From Heliocidaris tuberculata (Eukaryota > Echinodermata > Echinoidea > Camarodonta > Echinometridae), in assembly GCA_025618425.1 (NCBI GenBank), contig CM046838.1, positions 9,493,527-9,557,526 of the forward strand: a DNA stretch of 64,000 nucleotides, read 5' to 3'. Below are positions 32,166-42,575 of this stretch, in pieces; the stretch's first letter is position 1, and each line of letters opens with the position of its first letter. The translations under genes and the position numbers were made by a program. Under the pieces are notes generated by a model that saw nothing but the letters and a program-made list of their open reading frames with translations, ran no database searches and was not told the DNA's origin.

Positions 32166-33404
32166 CTTGTCACTAGGTGCTCAGAGAATTATGTGCATAA
32201 ATTTGTATATATTACAGAAGCGGTCTATTGGGCATAATTTCAGGGAGCCTCCTCCACTTTCCACTTTCAAAATTAAACTGGAATCTCTCTGTCTCCTCCC
32301 TCGATAATCGATATCTACTAACTTTCATCATTGCACTTCATCGTCTTTCATGCATGCTTTCTACATTCCTTTGTTCCTCCCTTCATGAGGATTGTTGTTT
32401 TCATTCTGATTGGTTAAGCCCTTTAATTATTCAGTTAAAATAATATGTAGTCCTCTTCTTTTAAAAAACACCTCATGAATTGAATTGAATTTTTGAATTG
32501 AATATCCGATTTACATCAATATTCTGTTCATGTATATATTCATTGTCTATGTATATTCATGTTGTTCCTTTCATTTGAAAATTGTGTTACTTGAATATTC
32601 ATGACTTACAAGTTACACACCACTGAGGTTGAGATCAGTAGAACACTTCACTCTTCAGGTAGTGGTTCATTATTGAAGCTAACCACTAGTGACCGCTCGG
32701 AGGTACTGAAGCGTGACGGGACCATCGATCTCTTCATCACAAAAAAGGGGAGGACTATATGGACATCGATGACCGATAACAATAGAAAATTAGAGTGTGG
32801 TGTCTTCAAACAGAGATACCAGAAAAGGAAAAAATACAGTCGGAGAAGAGCGTAGGTGCGATCGTGAATTGAGAAGTCTCAAATACTCATCAAAACTTGA
32901 TCAAAATCATCTCAAAGGTTTTTGAAAATTAAGTATTCTTGAAAGTAGTATAATTATGTCAGGTGTCGAGTTGTCATGGTTGTGTCTTGCCATTTTGATA
33001 AAAAAAAATATCAGGTAATACTCACTGCTAAAAGGCCTCCGAAACTAGTTTAGTTTGGGATTTGAATAACGTTGACATGGTTGATACTTTCCATATTCAT
33101 AGTTGATTACAGTTTCAGATGGAGGATAATATTCACCTTACTCCTGATAAAGGTCCGTATACAAAACAAGTTGTTTGGATCTTATATACTGTTAAAGAAG
33201 CAACCCGCGTCCCCCCAGTATTTTAAAAGTTTAAACAGTAAGATCCACATCTGCTAAGCATATAGCGACCTATATCATGATAAAGCTGAATATTTCCTCT
33301 ATTTCGTGCTATCAGCTAAGAATATGAAACGTCTTTCGAACTTCTGTAACACTTTTACAGCATGAATTAATTTTGAGTTGCACGATGTTCACTTATAATA
33401 CAAG
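32166..33404. other. No gene recognised; A/T-rich with TTGAATTGAAT runs
   Basis: Contains GAATTGAATTGAATTTTTGAATTG at about 32478. The 84-codon reading frame at 32601-32855 (plus) matches nothing I recognise and lacks splice support for a gene model. Confidence 0.4.
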
Positions 33405-34245
33405 GGATGGATAGAGGGAACTCAACTGCTGCTGCTAGACTTGCCCTCCGCCTTCGACACTGTCAATACTATTTTTTTTTCAACGCATTTAGTTCATTTG
33501 GTGTAAAATGGTTTGTGCATGTCCTATCTCTCATACCACTCTCAGATCGTTTGTATAAATGGTTGCAAATCAGTTGCCTTGCCTCTCTCTTGTGGAGTAC
33601 CACAGGGTTCTGTGGGCGGGCTGACTCTTTTTTTCAATTTATTTAATTGGATTGCGACAAGTTCTGTTACAACATGGCACAGATTACTATATTTATGCAG
33701 AAGATATTCAGCTTATATGATTTCCTTTAATTCAGATCATCGCCTTGAATCATGCATGGTTGATGTTCACGATTGGATGCTCACTTTTTCTCTGAAATTG
33801 AATACAGATAAATGTGAATTCCTTATATTTGGTTCAAAAGTGCAGCTTAGTTAATGGCATCATGATTTTCTGGCCACACAATTTATTTGTCACAAACTTG
33901 TCGCTCTTGGTGTCATATGTTCTACTCACATATGACAATGTCTAATCAAATTTCAAATATCTGCAAAGTCAGTTAGGTACCAAATATCGGTTTTATTCAG
34001 AAATATTTGTCCAAGTCTGCCACTGAAAAAATAGTTCATGCCTTAATTTCCTCCCGTCTCGACTTTGGCAATGCCCTTCTGTTCAGTTTACCCCAGAATC
34101 TGTTGTCCAAGCTCCAGAAGCTTCAAAATACTGCGGTTCGCATTGTTACCCCAGATTGTTACTCTGTCCACCAAACGTAGCCATGTCTTCTCTTTTTTGC
34201 AGTTGCTGCACTGGCTCCCTGTCAAAGATTGCATCGCCAATACAT
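33405..34245 (+). pseudogene. L2/CR1-like LINE reverse transcriptase, 5' part of a broken copy
   Basis: Across shifted frames the phrases LLLDLPSAFDTVN, SCGVPQGSVGG (RT motif GVPQGSVLGP), a decayed YADD region (CRRYSAYMISF) and MLTFSLKLNTDKCEFLIFGS are seen, then VHALISSRLDFGNALLFSLP and LLHWLPVKDCIA. This order is typical of L2/CR1/jockey-group RT. Several frameshifts and stops show it is dead. The coding match stops at about 34245 and resumes at 37537, so about 3.3 kb has been inserted. Confidence 0.85.
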
Positions 34246-34539
34246 TGTATAAAGGAAACACCAGACCAAGGGCGTAGGCTGGTTTGGGCATGGGGAGGTG
34301 CACATCTTGGGGAGGTGGAACTAAAGTTTAGAAAATTAGAATAGATATCACATCACAAGCCAGCTTTTCCTGGACGATACAGTGTAGGTTATGTAGGTGT
34401 TTAAGTATTGTTCAGAAAATTATAAAGCTTGTGATTTGGTACCTAGCCTATAAGCTGCTTTGTTAATCAAATGATTGCTTACCTGATGTCAGTAATCATT
34501 CAATCAGCAAAATATCATTCAACAAGTCAAAACTATTTC

Positions 34540-35368
34540 CAGTAAAAACATTTACTCTTGAAGATGGCTGGTTTTATTTTAATTTAAATGTCGATTTAAT
34601 CTCAGCTTATGCTGAATTCTGTCAGGCCACATTGCCTCCTTGATTACAACATATCTAAATCCAAGATTATGATGCCTAGGAAGGTTCATAATGTTAGTTT
34701 TAAATATACTAATAATGGTCAAGGGTTACAAAGTACATCAACTGAGAAATACTTGGGTCTTGTGATAAATAACACTTAAAATTGGAATGATCATTGTACC
34801 GAATTACATGTAAAGTGCAATAGACCTTTTTGGTACATAATACGGAGGGACTGCGTTGACTGACCGAAACCAGTTTTAAAAACCCTTTACAGAATCTTTA
34901 GTACGCTCATGTTTGGATTATTGTTGCACAGCATGTGATCCATACCGAAACAAAGCGGTAGCCAACTGATTGTAAAGATTAAAAAAAACGTTATACGTAA
35001 GAATGTTGAACAAAGACTGGAGTAGTACATGTAGTTACAACACTTTGTTACAAGAATTTAGTATGAATACATTAGAGAGTAGACGAAAGTACCTCCAACT
35101 TATTTTTTTAGTGTTATAAGCTTGTTAATGACATCACAGATATAGGACGTAATAACATGTGCAAACCTGCGAACAGAATTGGAAGAACAGATCATCATAA
35201 CTTAAAGATGCATGTACCCAGAACAGCAAGAACAGATTATTATTATATGAACTCATTCTATCCGAAAACTACAAACGACTGGAACAAACTCCCTAAAAGT
35301 ATAGTCAACATGAAAACTCTTGGCTTGTTTCAAAAAAGTGTTAAAAACCACCTCAACCTGCAGAGTTA
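34540..35368 (+). pseudogene. Second LINE reverse-transcriptase C-terminal fragment
   Basis: Phrases EKYLGLVINN, then across frames TLESRRKYLQL, TDHHNLKMHVPRTARTDYY and MNSFYPKTTNDWNKLPKSIV are typical of the C-terminal region of CR1-like/RTE-like LINE polyproteins (F-P-T-x-x-W-N-x-LP). It has internal stops and no catalytic core. The TAA stop at 35366-35368 coincides with the TTAA at the edge of the adjacent foldback element, so that element landed exactly at the end of the frame. Confidence 0.8.
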
Positions 35369-36570
35369 AAGGCCAAGTCCACACTAATATCAAGTTGATT
35401 TGAAAAAGTAGAGTAAAATTAAACAAGCATAATGCTGAAAATTTCATCAAAATCGGATGTAAAATAAGAAAGTTACGAAATTTTAAAGTTTCGCTTAATT
35501 TCACAAAACAGTTATATGCACATCCTGGTCGGTATGCAAATGAGGGAACCGATGACGTCATCCACTCACTATTTCTTTTGTATTCATACCAAAAAGTGTG
35601 TTGCATTCTCAACCATGCGCGCGCGCGTATCACTTTCCCTCTGCGATTCCCTCCATAGAACCCTGTACATTAATCATGAAAAACGTAAATTTCAACTTTT
35701 AGAAATACTTATATCTTTTTCACTTTTTAACAATTTAATTCAGTTAAAAAGGAATATGAATATTGAAGAAACAAAGAAGCTGCTGAGCATAAAAATGTAA
35801 TCATCTCATATGTAGAATTCTGGCCAATTTTGTTTGAAAACGGCCTTTTTATGTTGCCTCACAAAAACGTAGAACACCCAAATTACACGTGTTTCCATGG
35901 GGAAAGTAATCGACTCGCAGTGACAAGGTAATTTTGTTAATTGGTTAGCAGTGCTGTTAATGGTGGGAATTAACCAGTTAAAAGGTTTCTTAAAAGAGTA
36001 AGAGTTCTAGGTTTGACCTTTCTTATTTTGACTTCTACTGGTTTCGTAGAATTCTGGCCTTTTTATGAATTAGTTATGAAATATTTTGTGTTTTAAGACT
36101 GATTCTGTGCGCGCGCACGTGTCATTCTGATGACATTCAGGCTACGCGCAGATGCAACAAATTGCGCGAAACTTATTGACATGTATCATATGAAATGTGA
36201 AATATTTCATTTTTTTCCTCATTATGATGTGAAACAAAAATTGATTCCTCACTGAACTTGTGGAATTGTCATTGTTGTAACATATTGTGATTCAAGGAAG
36301 AGCTTCCTTATTGTCAAATCTGCAAAAATTGAAATATTCTATAATTCATATAATAACATACAAAAGAAATAGTGAGTGTGTGCCACCATCAGCTATCTCA
36401 TTTGCATATCCTCCGTGTTATGCATATAACTGTTTTGTGAAAATAGGCGAAACTTTAAAATGTCAAACCTTTCTTATTTTACATCCGATTTTGATGAAAT
36501 TTTCAGCATTATGCTTGTTTAATTTGACTCTATTTATTGAAATCAACTTGATATTGGTAAAAGGATACTA
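35365..36570. mobile_element. TTAA foldback element, damaged larger copy of 17114-17724
   Basis: The left arm TTAAAGGCCAAGTCCACACT through GGTATGCAAATGAGGGAACC matches the 17-kb copy. The right arm (GATATTGG back to TCTCATTTGCATATCC) is inverted at 36395-36560, but its final bases are lost. The central part is longer than in the 17-kb copy and includes ATGCGCGCGCGC at about 35613. Confidence 0.78.
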
Positions 36571-36587
36571 AAGTCAAGCGGGCTTTC

Positions 36588-37055
36588 TGGGCCCGGGGGG
36601 GGGGGGGGGGTCACTCAGAGACTGAGTGAAGTGGTACCCATGCTGGGTACCCATGCTTGTCAAAAAGAAAAAAAGTCGAATGAAAGGATCAGATGACGTC
36701 TTTGGGGGAAAAGGTTTTTTTTTCAGTCTTACATTCGACGGTTTTGAGAAAACGGGGTGTTTTTCAGTCTTACATTCGACGTTTTTTTTTTTTTTTGGTT
36801 TCTTTTTTTAGAAAAATGGGTGTTGTACAGTCTAACATTCGACGTTTTTTGAGAAATAGGCGTTCTTCGACATTTGTTGGTACATTTTCCTACGCCATTT
36901 ATGCCTTTTAAGGGTATATTTTACAATATCCTTTTAGAGGTAGAATTTGACACCAAGAATTACTTCCTTTTGGGTCCAGTTTTGAGGTGCTTAGACGAGC
37001 ATGGGTACCACTTTAGTCCGCGAGTGACCCCCCCCCCCCCCCCCCCCCAGGTTCC
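36588..37055. mobile_element. Poly-G foldback element, GGTACCCATGC arms
   Basis: Left GGGCCCGGGGG...TCACTCAGAGACTGAGTG AAGTGGTACCCATGC is inverted in GCATGGGTACCACTTTAGTC CGCGAGTGACCCCC. The interior repeats TCAGTCTTACATTCGACG at least three times. It is related in style, not clearly in sequence, to the 12776-13665 element. Confidence 0.7.
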
Positions 37056-37345
37056 GGGGCGTTTAAGTAATCTCTGTTTCGGGCGTCAGTTTCGGGTGGG
37101 GTGTTATAGGTGCGAAAGGGTTTTAATTAACTATAAGTCTCGCGGTACTGTCGTCATGAGACAAGAATGGATTTGGCCGACCTCTATGGATGGCCTGACT
37201 TTTAGTATAAGGTTTGGGGCAGAAATCAAGACTAATAATTGTTTTACAGAATGTTTCGGGTCATGTGCCCCCTTGTTTTTGAAGCTGTTGAAAGGAGGAA
37301 AAAAGGTTTTTTTTTTTTTCAGGGGCGGAACTCCTATGCCTCCGC

Positions 37346-37378
<33 letters not shown>

Positions 37379-37536
37379 CCCCAGCCTACGCCCTTGCAGA
37401 CGATCGTAGGAGAGTTTGAAATTCTATGGTGACTTTATCAGATGGCATTCATAAAGTGAGGCATACATACAATTGCGCCTACAGAGGGCGACATTACATC
37501 AATTGTGACATCTACAGTAGATCATAACATCACTGC

Positions 37537-38275
37537 ATGGCGCATTATTTTCAAAATTTTGTTGCTCACTTTTCACTGCGTTCACGGTGCTGCTCCCCAA
37601 TACAATACCTCTTTAACCCTTTCGAGACAATTAACCACATTTTGTGGTTTGGCTCAATAACTTTTGATTCAGAGTTCTAAAAAATATACCAGATGCATGA
37701 GTAGAAAGAGCAAAAATTTCTGCGCACTCTATGTCCATTTTTGTTGGATGACCTGACTGCGTTTGATGCCAGGAATTTTGAAAATGAGATTAAGCTTTAA
37801 AATCCTCAAATTGGCAACACATTGAGAAGTTCAAAATCATTGTTTTTTAACAAAATTGGCAATTTTTATAACTTTTTGAAAAAATTTGTGACCATGTGTA
37901 TTGTTTTCAAAGACATTACAGCTTATTAGAACCATGTAGCGCTAAAAGAAAAATATTATTATTGCCAATTTAAAGAACAAAATGTGATCAATTTAGCCCT
38001 TGAATAATTCCTGTCCTGAAAGGGTTAAATTCAAAATTACAACCCCGCGAGATCTTTACGCTCATCCACTTCCAGTTCTCTTGTGATCCCTAAAGTCCCA
38101 AAAACTTTGGGGAAAAGATCATTTGCCCACACGTGTCCTAAATTATGGAATAGCCTCCCCGAAGACATCAAAAAGTGTGTAACATCTGATTCTTTTTAAA
38201 ATCATGTAAAAACATTTCTGCTGTTTAATTCTTAATTAATTCTACATGCGCCTTGAGCACTTTACATAGTGGACA
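37537..38275 (+). pseudogene. L2/CR1-like LINE, 3' part, split by a TTAA MITE
   Basis: IIFKILLLTFHCVHGAAPQY continues the reverse-transcriptase frame left at 34245. After the TTAA element (37613-38028), SLVIPKVPKTLGKRSF, AHTCPKLWNSLPEDIKKC and SF-x-HVKTFLLFNS complete the C-terminus. The 3' end CGCCTTGAGCACTTTACATAG is typical of L2-like LINE tails. It is inactive. Confidence 0.85.
37617..38024. mobile_element. TTAA-target MITE, CCCTTTCGAGACAAT ends, copy 1
   Basis: It is bounded by TTAA at 37613-37616 and 38025-38028. Ends CCCTTTC / GAAAGGG are inverted. It interrupts the LINE coding frame precisely at a TTAA, which confirms the target sequence. The nearly full-length second copy is at 62655-63054. 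Confidence 0.9.
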
Positions 38276-38285
38276 AAGTTTGGCG

Positions 38286-38698
38286 CCCGGGGGGGGGGGG
38301 GGGGGGGCATGTCTCACTGAGACCTGTACATCATCCGCGTAAATCACTTTCTGAAAAGCACCCTAAACGGGGATTGAGGAAGGGATTAGTTTTAGTTCAT
38401 AAAATTCTCATGCAAGAATTGGTCTGGAATGTCTCACGTGACATAAAATATTTTCACCATGAAGAAAAAAAAGGATATCGCGTGACGTCAGACCTCCGTA
38501 TATTTTTCGATATAAAAATATGACGTCACTTTTTGTGTTTCTGGATATATCGAAGCTAGAGTTCTCGACAGTGTATCGCGATACGGTTTGTGCGTGACGA
38601 GGCTTTCAGTGTATGTGGATATAGGTCTACTCTGATTATACTTTTATTTTTTTTGTTTTTTTTTAAATCTATATAGGCTTTCTTGTAGGATATGAATC
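38286..38698. other. Poly-G element start and unannotated flank
   Basis: GCCCGGGGG... at 38285-38308 followed by CATGTCTCACTGAGACC looks like the left end of a poly-G foldback. The right end is not found. The short inverted theme TATCGAAGCTAGAG...TATCGCGATACGG lies near 38550-38585. Confidence 0.4.
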
Positions 38699-38869
38699 AA
38701 ATATACCATGCACTCTTTTCGAGGCACCAATTAAAATTATGAATTCTTCGATGACTGGAATAGTTACTATTTTCTTCGGGGCTGGGCCCTCAGAAAATAG
38801 TGCTGTATATGCCAGTCACCTCAGAGAATCCATAATTTCAACTGGAGCCTCTCAGTGCAAGGTATATTT
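38699..38869. mobile_element. Foldback MITE, AAATATACC(A/T)TGCACT arms, copy 1
   Basis: Arms AATATACCATGCACTC...AATTATGAATTCT...GACTGG pair with CCAGTC...AGAATCCATAATTTC...AGTGCAAGGTATATT. The centre is TTTTCTTCGGGGCTGGGCCCTCAGAAAA. A diverged copy lies at 42960-43085. Confidence 0.7.
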
Positions 38870-39180
38870 GTTTATTATTACTATCATTCCCTCATGAAAG
38901 CATCAAATTTTGCATTACATGTATTACTCCGAAATTTCAATTTTTTGACTCATGCTTTTCAACGTGAAACGAAGGCACACTTTCAAACCAATTTTCTACC
39001 TTCATAGATTCCCAAATTAGTAAATGAATGATACATGACTTTTTGCATTTAGAAAACTTTTTCTGTTTTTGTTTGGACGTCTCGGCGACACCATAATTGA
39101 TTGGTCGCTGAATGAAATGAATTAACGATGATATTGATATTGTATAGATCATCAGTGTTGTTTACATACGATGACATACT

Positions 39181-40136
39181 AGGTGTTACAAAAAACATTT
39201 CCCACTTTTGATCCTTAATAGTTCGAAAACTATATATCAGATAACACTGTCACTGATATGAGTAATAGCTGAATAGTGTAGTTGGAGGTGATTTCATGAT
39301 GGATTGCCCTGGGCACTGCTAGTCTGAATTCATGGTAAAGGGTAAAATGCATGCACATGAAAAAAGTAAGCACATGTTTCCATGTGCTTGCATACACTAC
39401 ATTTCATTCCAGCTAACAATCATTTTCATCATTATTATCATCATCATCATCACTGTCACTATCATGATCATCATCATAGCAGCAGCAGCATTATCATCAC
39501 CATCATAATCATCATCATCCTCATTGTTTAATATCGTTATCATCATAATCATCACTATCATTGTCATTATCACTATCATTGTCATCATTATCATCACTAT
39601 CATTGTCATCATCATTATCATCACTATCATTGTCATCATGGACAACATCAATATTCCTATCCTGTGAATGACTTCGCATTACTTTGATTGCTTCAAAATC
39701 CATTAAAATGACATCTCAGTGAAATGACTTTACACAGTTAATGCCAGAGGATGAATAAAGACTAGCTGTAATAGTGGAATTCCTCATGAATAAATAATAA
39801 AGCATTCAAACCCTGGCCATTGTCCAGGCCAGGACCGGACCCGGCATTGTCTGGGTGTTAATAACCACACACTCCCATAACACCAATTGACCCCTGTGCA
39901 AAGTTAAAGTTTTGTACAGTACATACAGAGGGTTGAAAATAGAGCAAAATCTGAACCCTAACTTAAAAATTAATCTTGAATTTAATGAAACTGATTTATG
40001 CTTTCATTTTTAAATTACCTCCAACAAAATTGTACACTATTCAGCTATTGCTCATATCAATGTCAGTGTCATCTGATATATAGTTTTTGAACTATTAAGG
40101 ATCAAAAGTGGGAAATGTTTTTTGTACGTAACACCT
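39181..40136. mobile_element. 956-bp inverted-repeat element immediately upstream of the zinc-finger gene
   Basis: Arms of about 115 bp starting AGGTGTTAC share AAAAAACATTTCCCACTTTT, GATCCTTAATAGTTC and CAATAGCTGAATAGTGTA in inverted order. CTAG overlaps both outer edges, a possible target. The interior contains an (ATC/ATT)n microsatellite at 39413-39650 and no gene. The right edge is 180 bp before the ATG at 40317, so it may supply upstream promoter sequence. Confidence 0.82.
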
Positions 40137-40316
40137 AGCTAGTACATCTAGGTCTTCAGTGCGTATGCAGTTGAGTGCATGATATGCTTATGGAGCAGTG
40201 CAGTGGTACCATATACATGGCCGATATTCTACCGGTACTTGCTAACCAGGCCAGGAGCGTTAATTTTAGCTAGCTTAGTCCATTCATATCTGCGATACAA
40301 GCTGTGAGTTTGAGCC
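40137..40316 (+). promoter_or_regulatory. Probable promoter/5' UTR of the zinc-finger gene
   Basis: The 180 bp between the inverted-repeat element and the start codon include GGCCGATATTCTACCGG and CAGGCCAGGAGCGTTAA, with no TATA box at a convincing place. The start site is not defined. Confidence 0.35.
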
Positions 40317-40353
40317 ATGGAAAGGGTGATTTTGATGGCTTCTCCGTCGAAAG
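40317..40353 (+). CDS. C2H2 zinc-finger protein, exon 1
   Basis: ATG in strong context (GAGCCATGG) encodes MERVILMASPSK plus one base, then donor GTAAGA at 40354. The alternative in-frame ATG at 40335 would give MASPSK. The same MASP start followed by a phase-1 donor is seen at 57237, so the second Met may be the ancestral start. The phase joins exon 2 without a stop. Confidence 0.75.
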
Positions 40354-40819
40354 GTAAGACCATTGACATTGGGCAACTCATTAGACGGCAATTTGGCATT
40401 ACAAATTATGTCACTTTTTTTTATTTACAATACAAAGCCAGCAGTAGGCTAGAAAGATAGATTAATCAATGTTTTAACTTTAACATAACATGCTTATTTT
40501 ACTCACATCATTGGGCTCATATCAAACTTAGACAAAAATCAATAGTACTACCTCGGGTAACAAAACTTTCCAAACAACTGAAAATTCAGCAGCACACCTT
40601 GACGGCCAAACTAACAATGTCAATGTAACTTAATTTGTTAGAGTCTAGACCTAGTCTAGCTTCTGAATTATCGCTAGTGATCTATCAAAAAAGTTTTTCT
40701 ATATAGATCTACACAATAATAATTATTATTATTATTATTCATTATTATTATTATTATTATTATTAGGCCTACCCTAACTTTTCTTTCAAAAAATTTTGTA
40801 ATTTATGATGCTACCCCAG
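40354..40819 (+). other. Zinc-finger gene intron 1
   Basis: GTAAGA to GCTACCCCAG. It contains an (ATT)n microsatellite at 40724-40765 next to the acceptor. Confidence 0.8.
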
Positions 40820-40927
40820 TTTGGAACATCACGTCTCCTGAAGATGACAGTGCGGTGATGGAAAAATTTTCAGCAGAGAGTAACAAGGTTATCAATAGGT
40901 GGTGCCTTGGAAGTGCATCAGTTGTTG
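40820..40927 (+). CDS. C2H2 zinc-finger protein, exon 2
   Basis: Acceptor CTACCCCAG, 108 coding bases, donor GTGAGT. The peptide VWNITSPEDDSAVMEKFSAE then SNKVINRWCLGSASVV is acidic then mixed, with no known domain. It enters with the phase-1 base from exon 1 and leaves with one base of the next codon. It is open in the joining frame throughout, which supports the exon call. Confidence 0.8.
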
Positions 40928-42482
40928 GTGAGTTTTCCTGTCTACATGTAAAGTATGATTTAAGGGGAGATCCAACCTTAATGGCAAGTTGTTCTGAAAG
41001 AAAGAAAAAATCAGAGAAGCAGATTGGTGAAAGTTTGAACAAATTCAGAGAAAGGAAGAAAATCATGAATTTTTGAAATTTGTAATCACTGCATGGGAAT
41101 TTCGAATTGGCTGAATCTGTAAAGATGCTGTGATGTACGTAGCAGCAGACAAATCACCCATTTGCTCCAATGAATAAAATGAGTGTTCGGTAGGGTTGTT
41201 TTCTTTTTGGAGGATTCATAACAATATGCTAGGCCCTATCTATTATATATTTTGGGTACTGCCCAGAGGGAAAAAGGAGAAAAGCAGAAATTAATTATGT
41301 TTTAGAGTATGACAAATGGGAGAGTTTACAATGAATATATCACATTTGACTCACAAAATTGCAAATTGGAGGATCTCCATGTCCAAAGTGATCGATCTCA
41401 ACTTTCAAACATTCATGACTTTCTAATTTTTAACTGATTTCTTTGAAAATTTCACCATCCTGTTTCTTTTAGTTTTCTGCTTTCACAGTTCCAGGGTTGG
41501 AAAAAAAAAAATCATGATTTTTTTTTTTTTTTAATGAAAATAATTTTAATTTAAATCGATTTATTTCATTCTTTTAAGTTATTGCCCTAAATGTTGCTCG
41601 TATAGAAAAGAAACGGATTATTTTGGTAGATCTGATATTGGACATTATTTGGAATACAAAAACTCTTACAAAAAAGTGACAACAGAATTTCTTATGTATT
41701 TATTTGTCTTTATTTTAGATCTGTGATTTTTTTTAAAAATCATGGCAATTTAAATCATGTATTAAATCTAACCTTGTTTCACACAAATCAACTTATAAAT
41801 TACAAATGTTGGATTGCCCTTTAAGTATACGGAGTTGTAGCATTTGTAGCCATTTTCCTACTAGGGACCTTGAATGGTAATGAGTGAGGACTGAGATACA
41901 TGTATTTGTTTCAAATTCATAGTGTCTATGCCATAGACCAGAAATTACTTGGTGTTACAGTTGCTGCCCTGATAGCAGTAGATGTACTTGCAGGTTCAAA
42001 TCCTTCCAGGTTTAAAGACTTTTCTCATGTTTTTTTTCATTCCATGCACATCATGCAGCTGATCCCAAGAATGGGAGTTATAGCAAATTTTATTCATTAA
42101 AAAATCTCGTCTTTGAAGCCAACTCTCATTGTTTCTGTGTGGATGACTCCTCTTGCAAACTTTCGTATTCTAATTCCAAAATTCTAAAATTACATTGTTC
42201 TTAGAAGTTTCCAGTATTTTAAGAAGATGATTCACAGCAGTTTTATTTCATCATGTTTCTGTTAAAAACATTCAAAAAGGCAGGCTCTACCAATTCAGTC
42301 AGTATTTAAATATCTTTTAAAAATACTTGAGTTTTTGAGGTATTATTTAAAGTATTTTCGACTATTTCTCCATTTTTAGGTAGATTTATGTACCCGGGCC
42401 ATTCTGCCACTTAGATTTTAAATTCAAAATTGCAGAGTTTCCTCTGATGAACATCATATCATTATTTCTTTTTCATGAACAG
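40928..42482 (+). other. Zinc-finger gene intron 2
   Basis: GTGAGT to TTCATGAACAG, 1555 bp. There is A/T-rich sequence around A9/T14 at 41502-41531 and a SINE-like B box GGTTCAAATCC near 41993 without a convincing A box. No complete element is seen. Confidence 0.78.
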
Positions 42483-42575
42483 AAAAAAATGCAGCAGTTT
42501 CATTTCTTGTGCAGCTTGGAGCAGTACAAATCACCATTCAGCCTGACAGTCAACAGATAGCTTCTCAGAAACAAG
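42483..42575 (+). CDS. C2H2 zinc-finger protein, exon 3
   Basis: Acceptor CATGAACAG, 93 coding bases, donor GTTAGT. It encodes EKNAAVSFLVQLGAVQ then ITIQPDSQQIASQKQ. The phases on both sides match exons 2 and 4. No named domain is recognised. Confidence 0.78.

Larger units (their letters stand above)
34267..37396. mobile_element. 3.13-kb element, perfect 16-bp ends CAAGGGCGTAGGCTGG, inserted in the LINE
   Basis: Both ends are exact inverted copies of CAAGGGCGTAGGCTGG. Flanks 34262-34266 and 37397-37401 are both CAGAC, a 5-bp duplication. The interior is composite: a second LINE fragment, a damaged TTAA element and a poly-G foldback. The ends resemble those of hAT elements, some of which make 5-bp duplications. 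No transposase is recognised. Confidence 0.7.

Noticed and set aside
32601..32855. 84-codon frame starting MTYKLHTTEVE
   Set aside because: No homology recognised and no flanking exons; chance open frame cannot be excluded.
36874..37419. 181-codon reading frame on the plus strand
   Set aside because: It runs through a poly-G foldback and the right end of a hAT-like element; no recognisable domain.
39397..39703. Asp/Met-rich reading frames
   Set aside because: They come from an (ATC/GAT)n microsatellite inside an inverted-repeat element.
41930..42005. Possible tRNA or SINE around GGTTCAAATCC
   Set aside because: The B box is good, but the A box is poor and no cloverleaf can be drawn.
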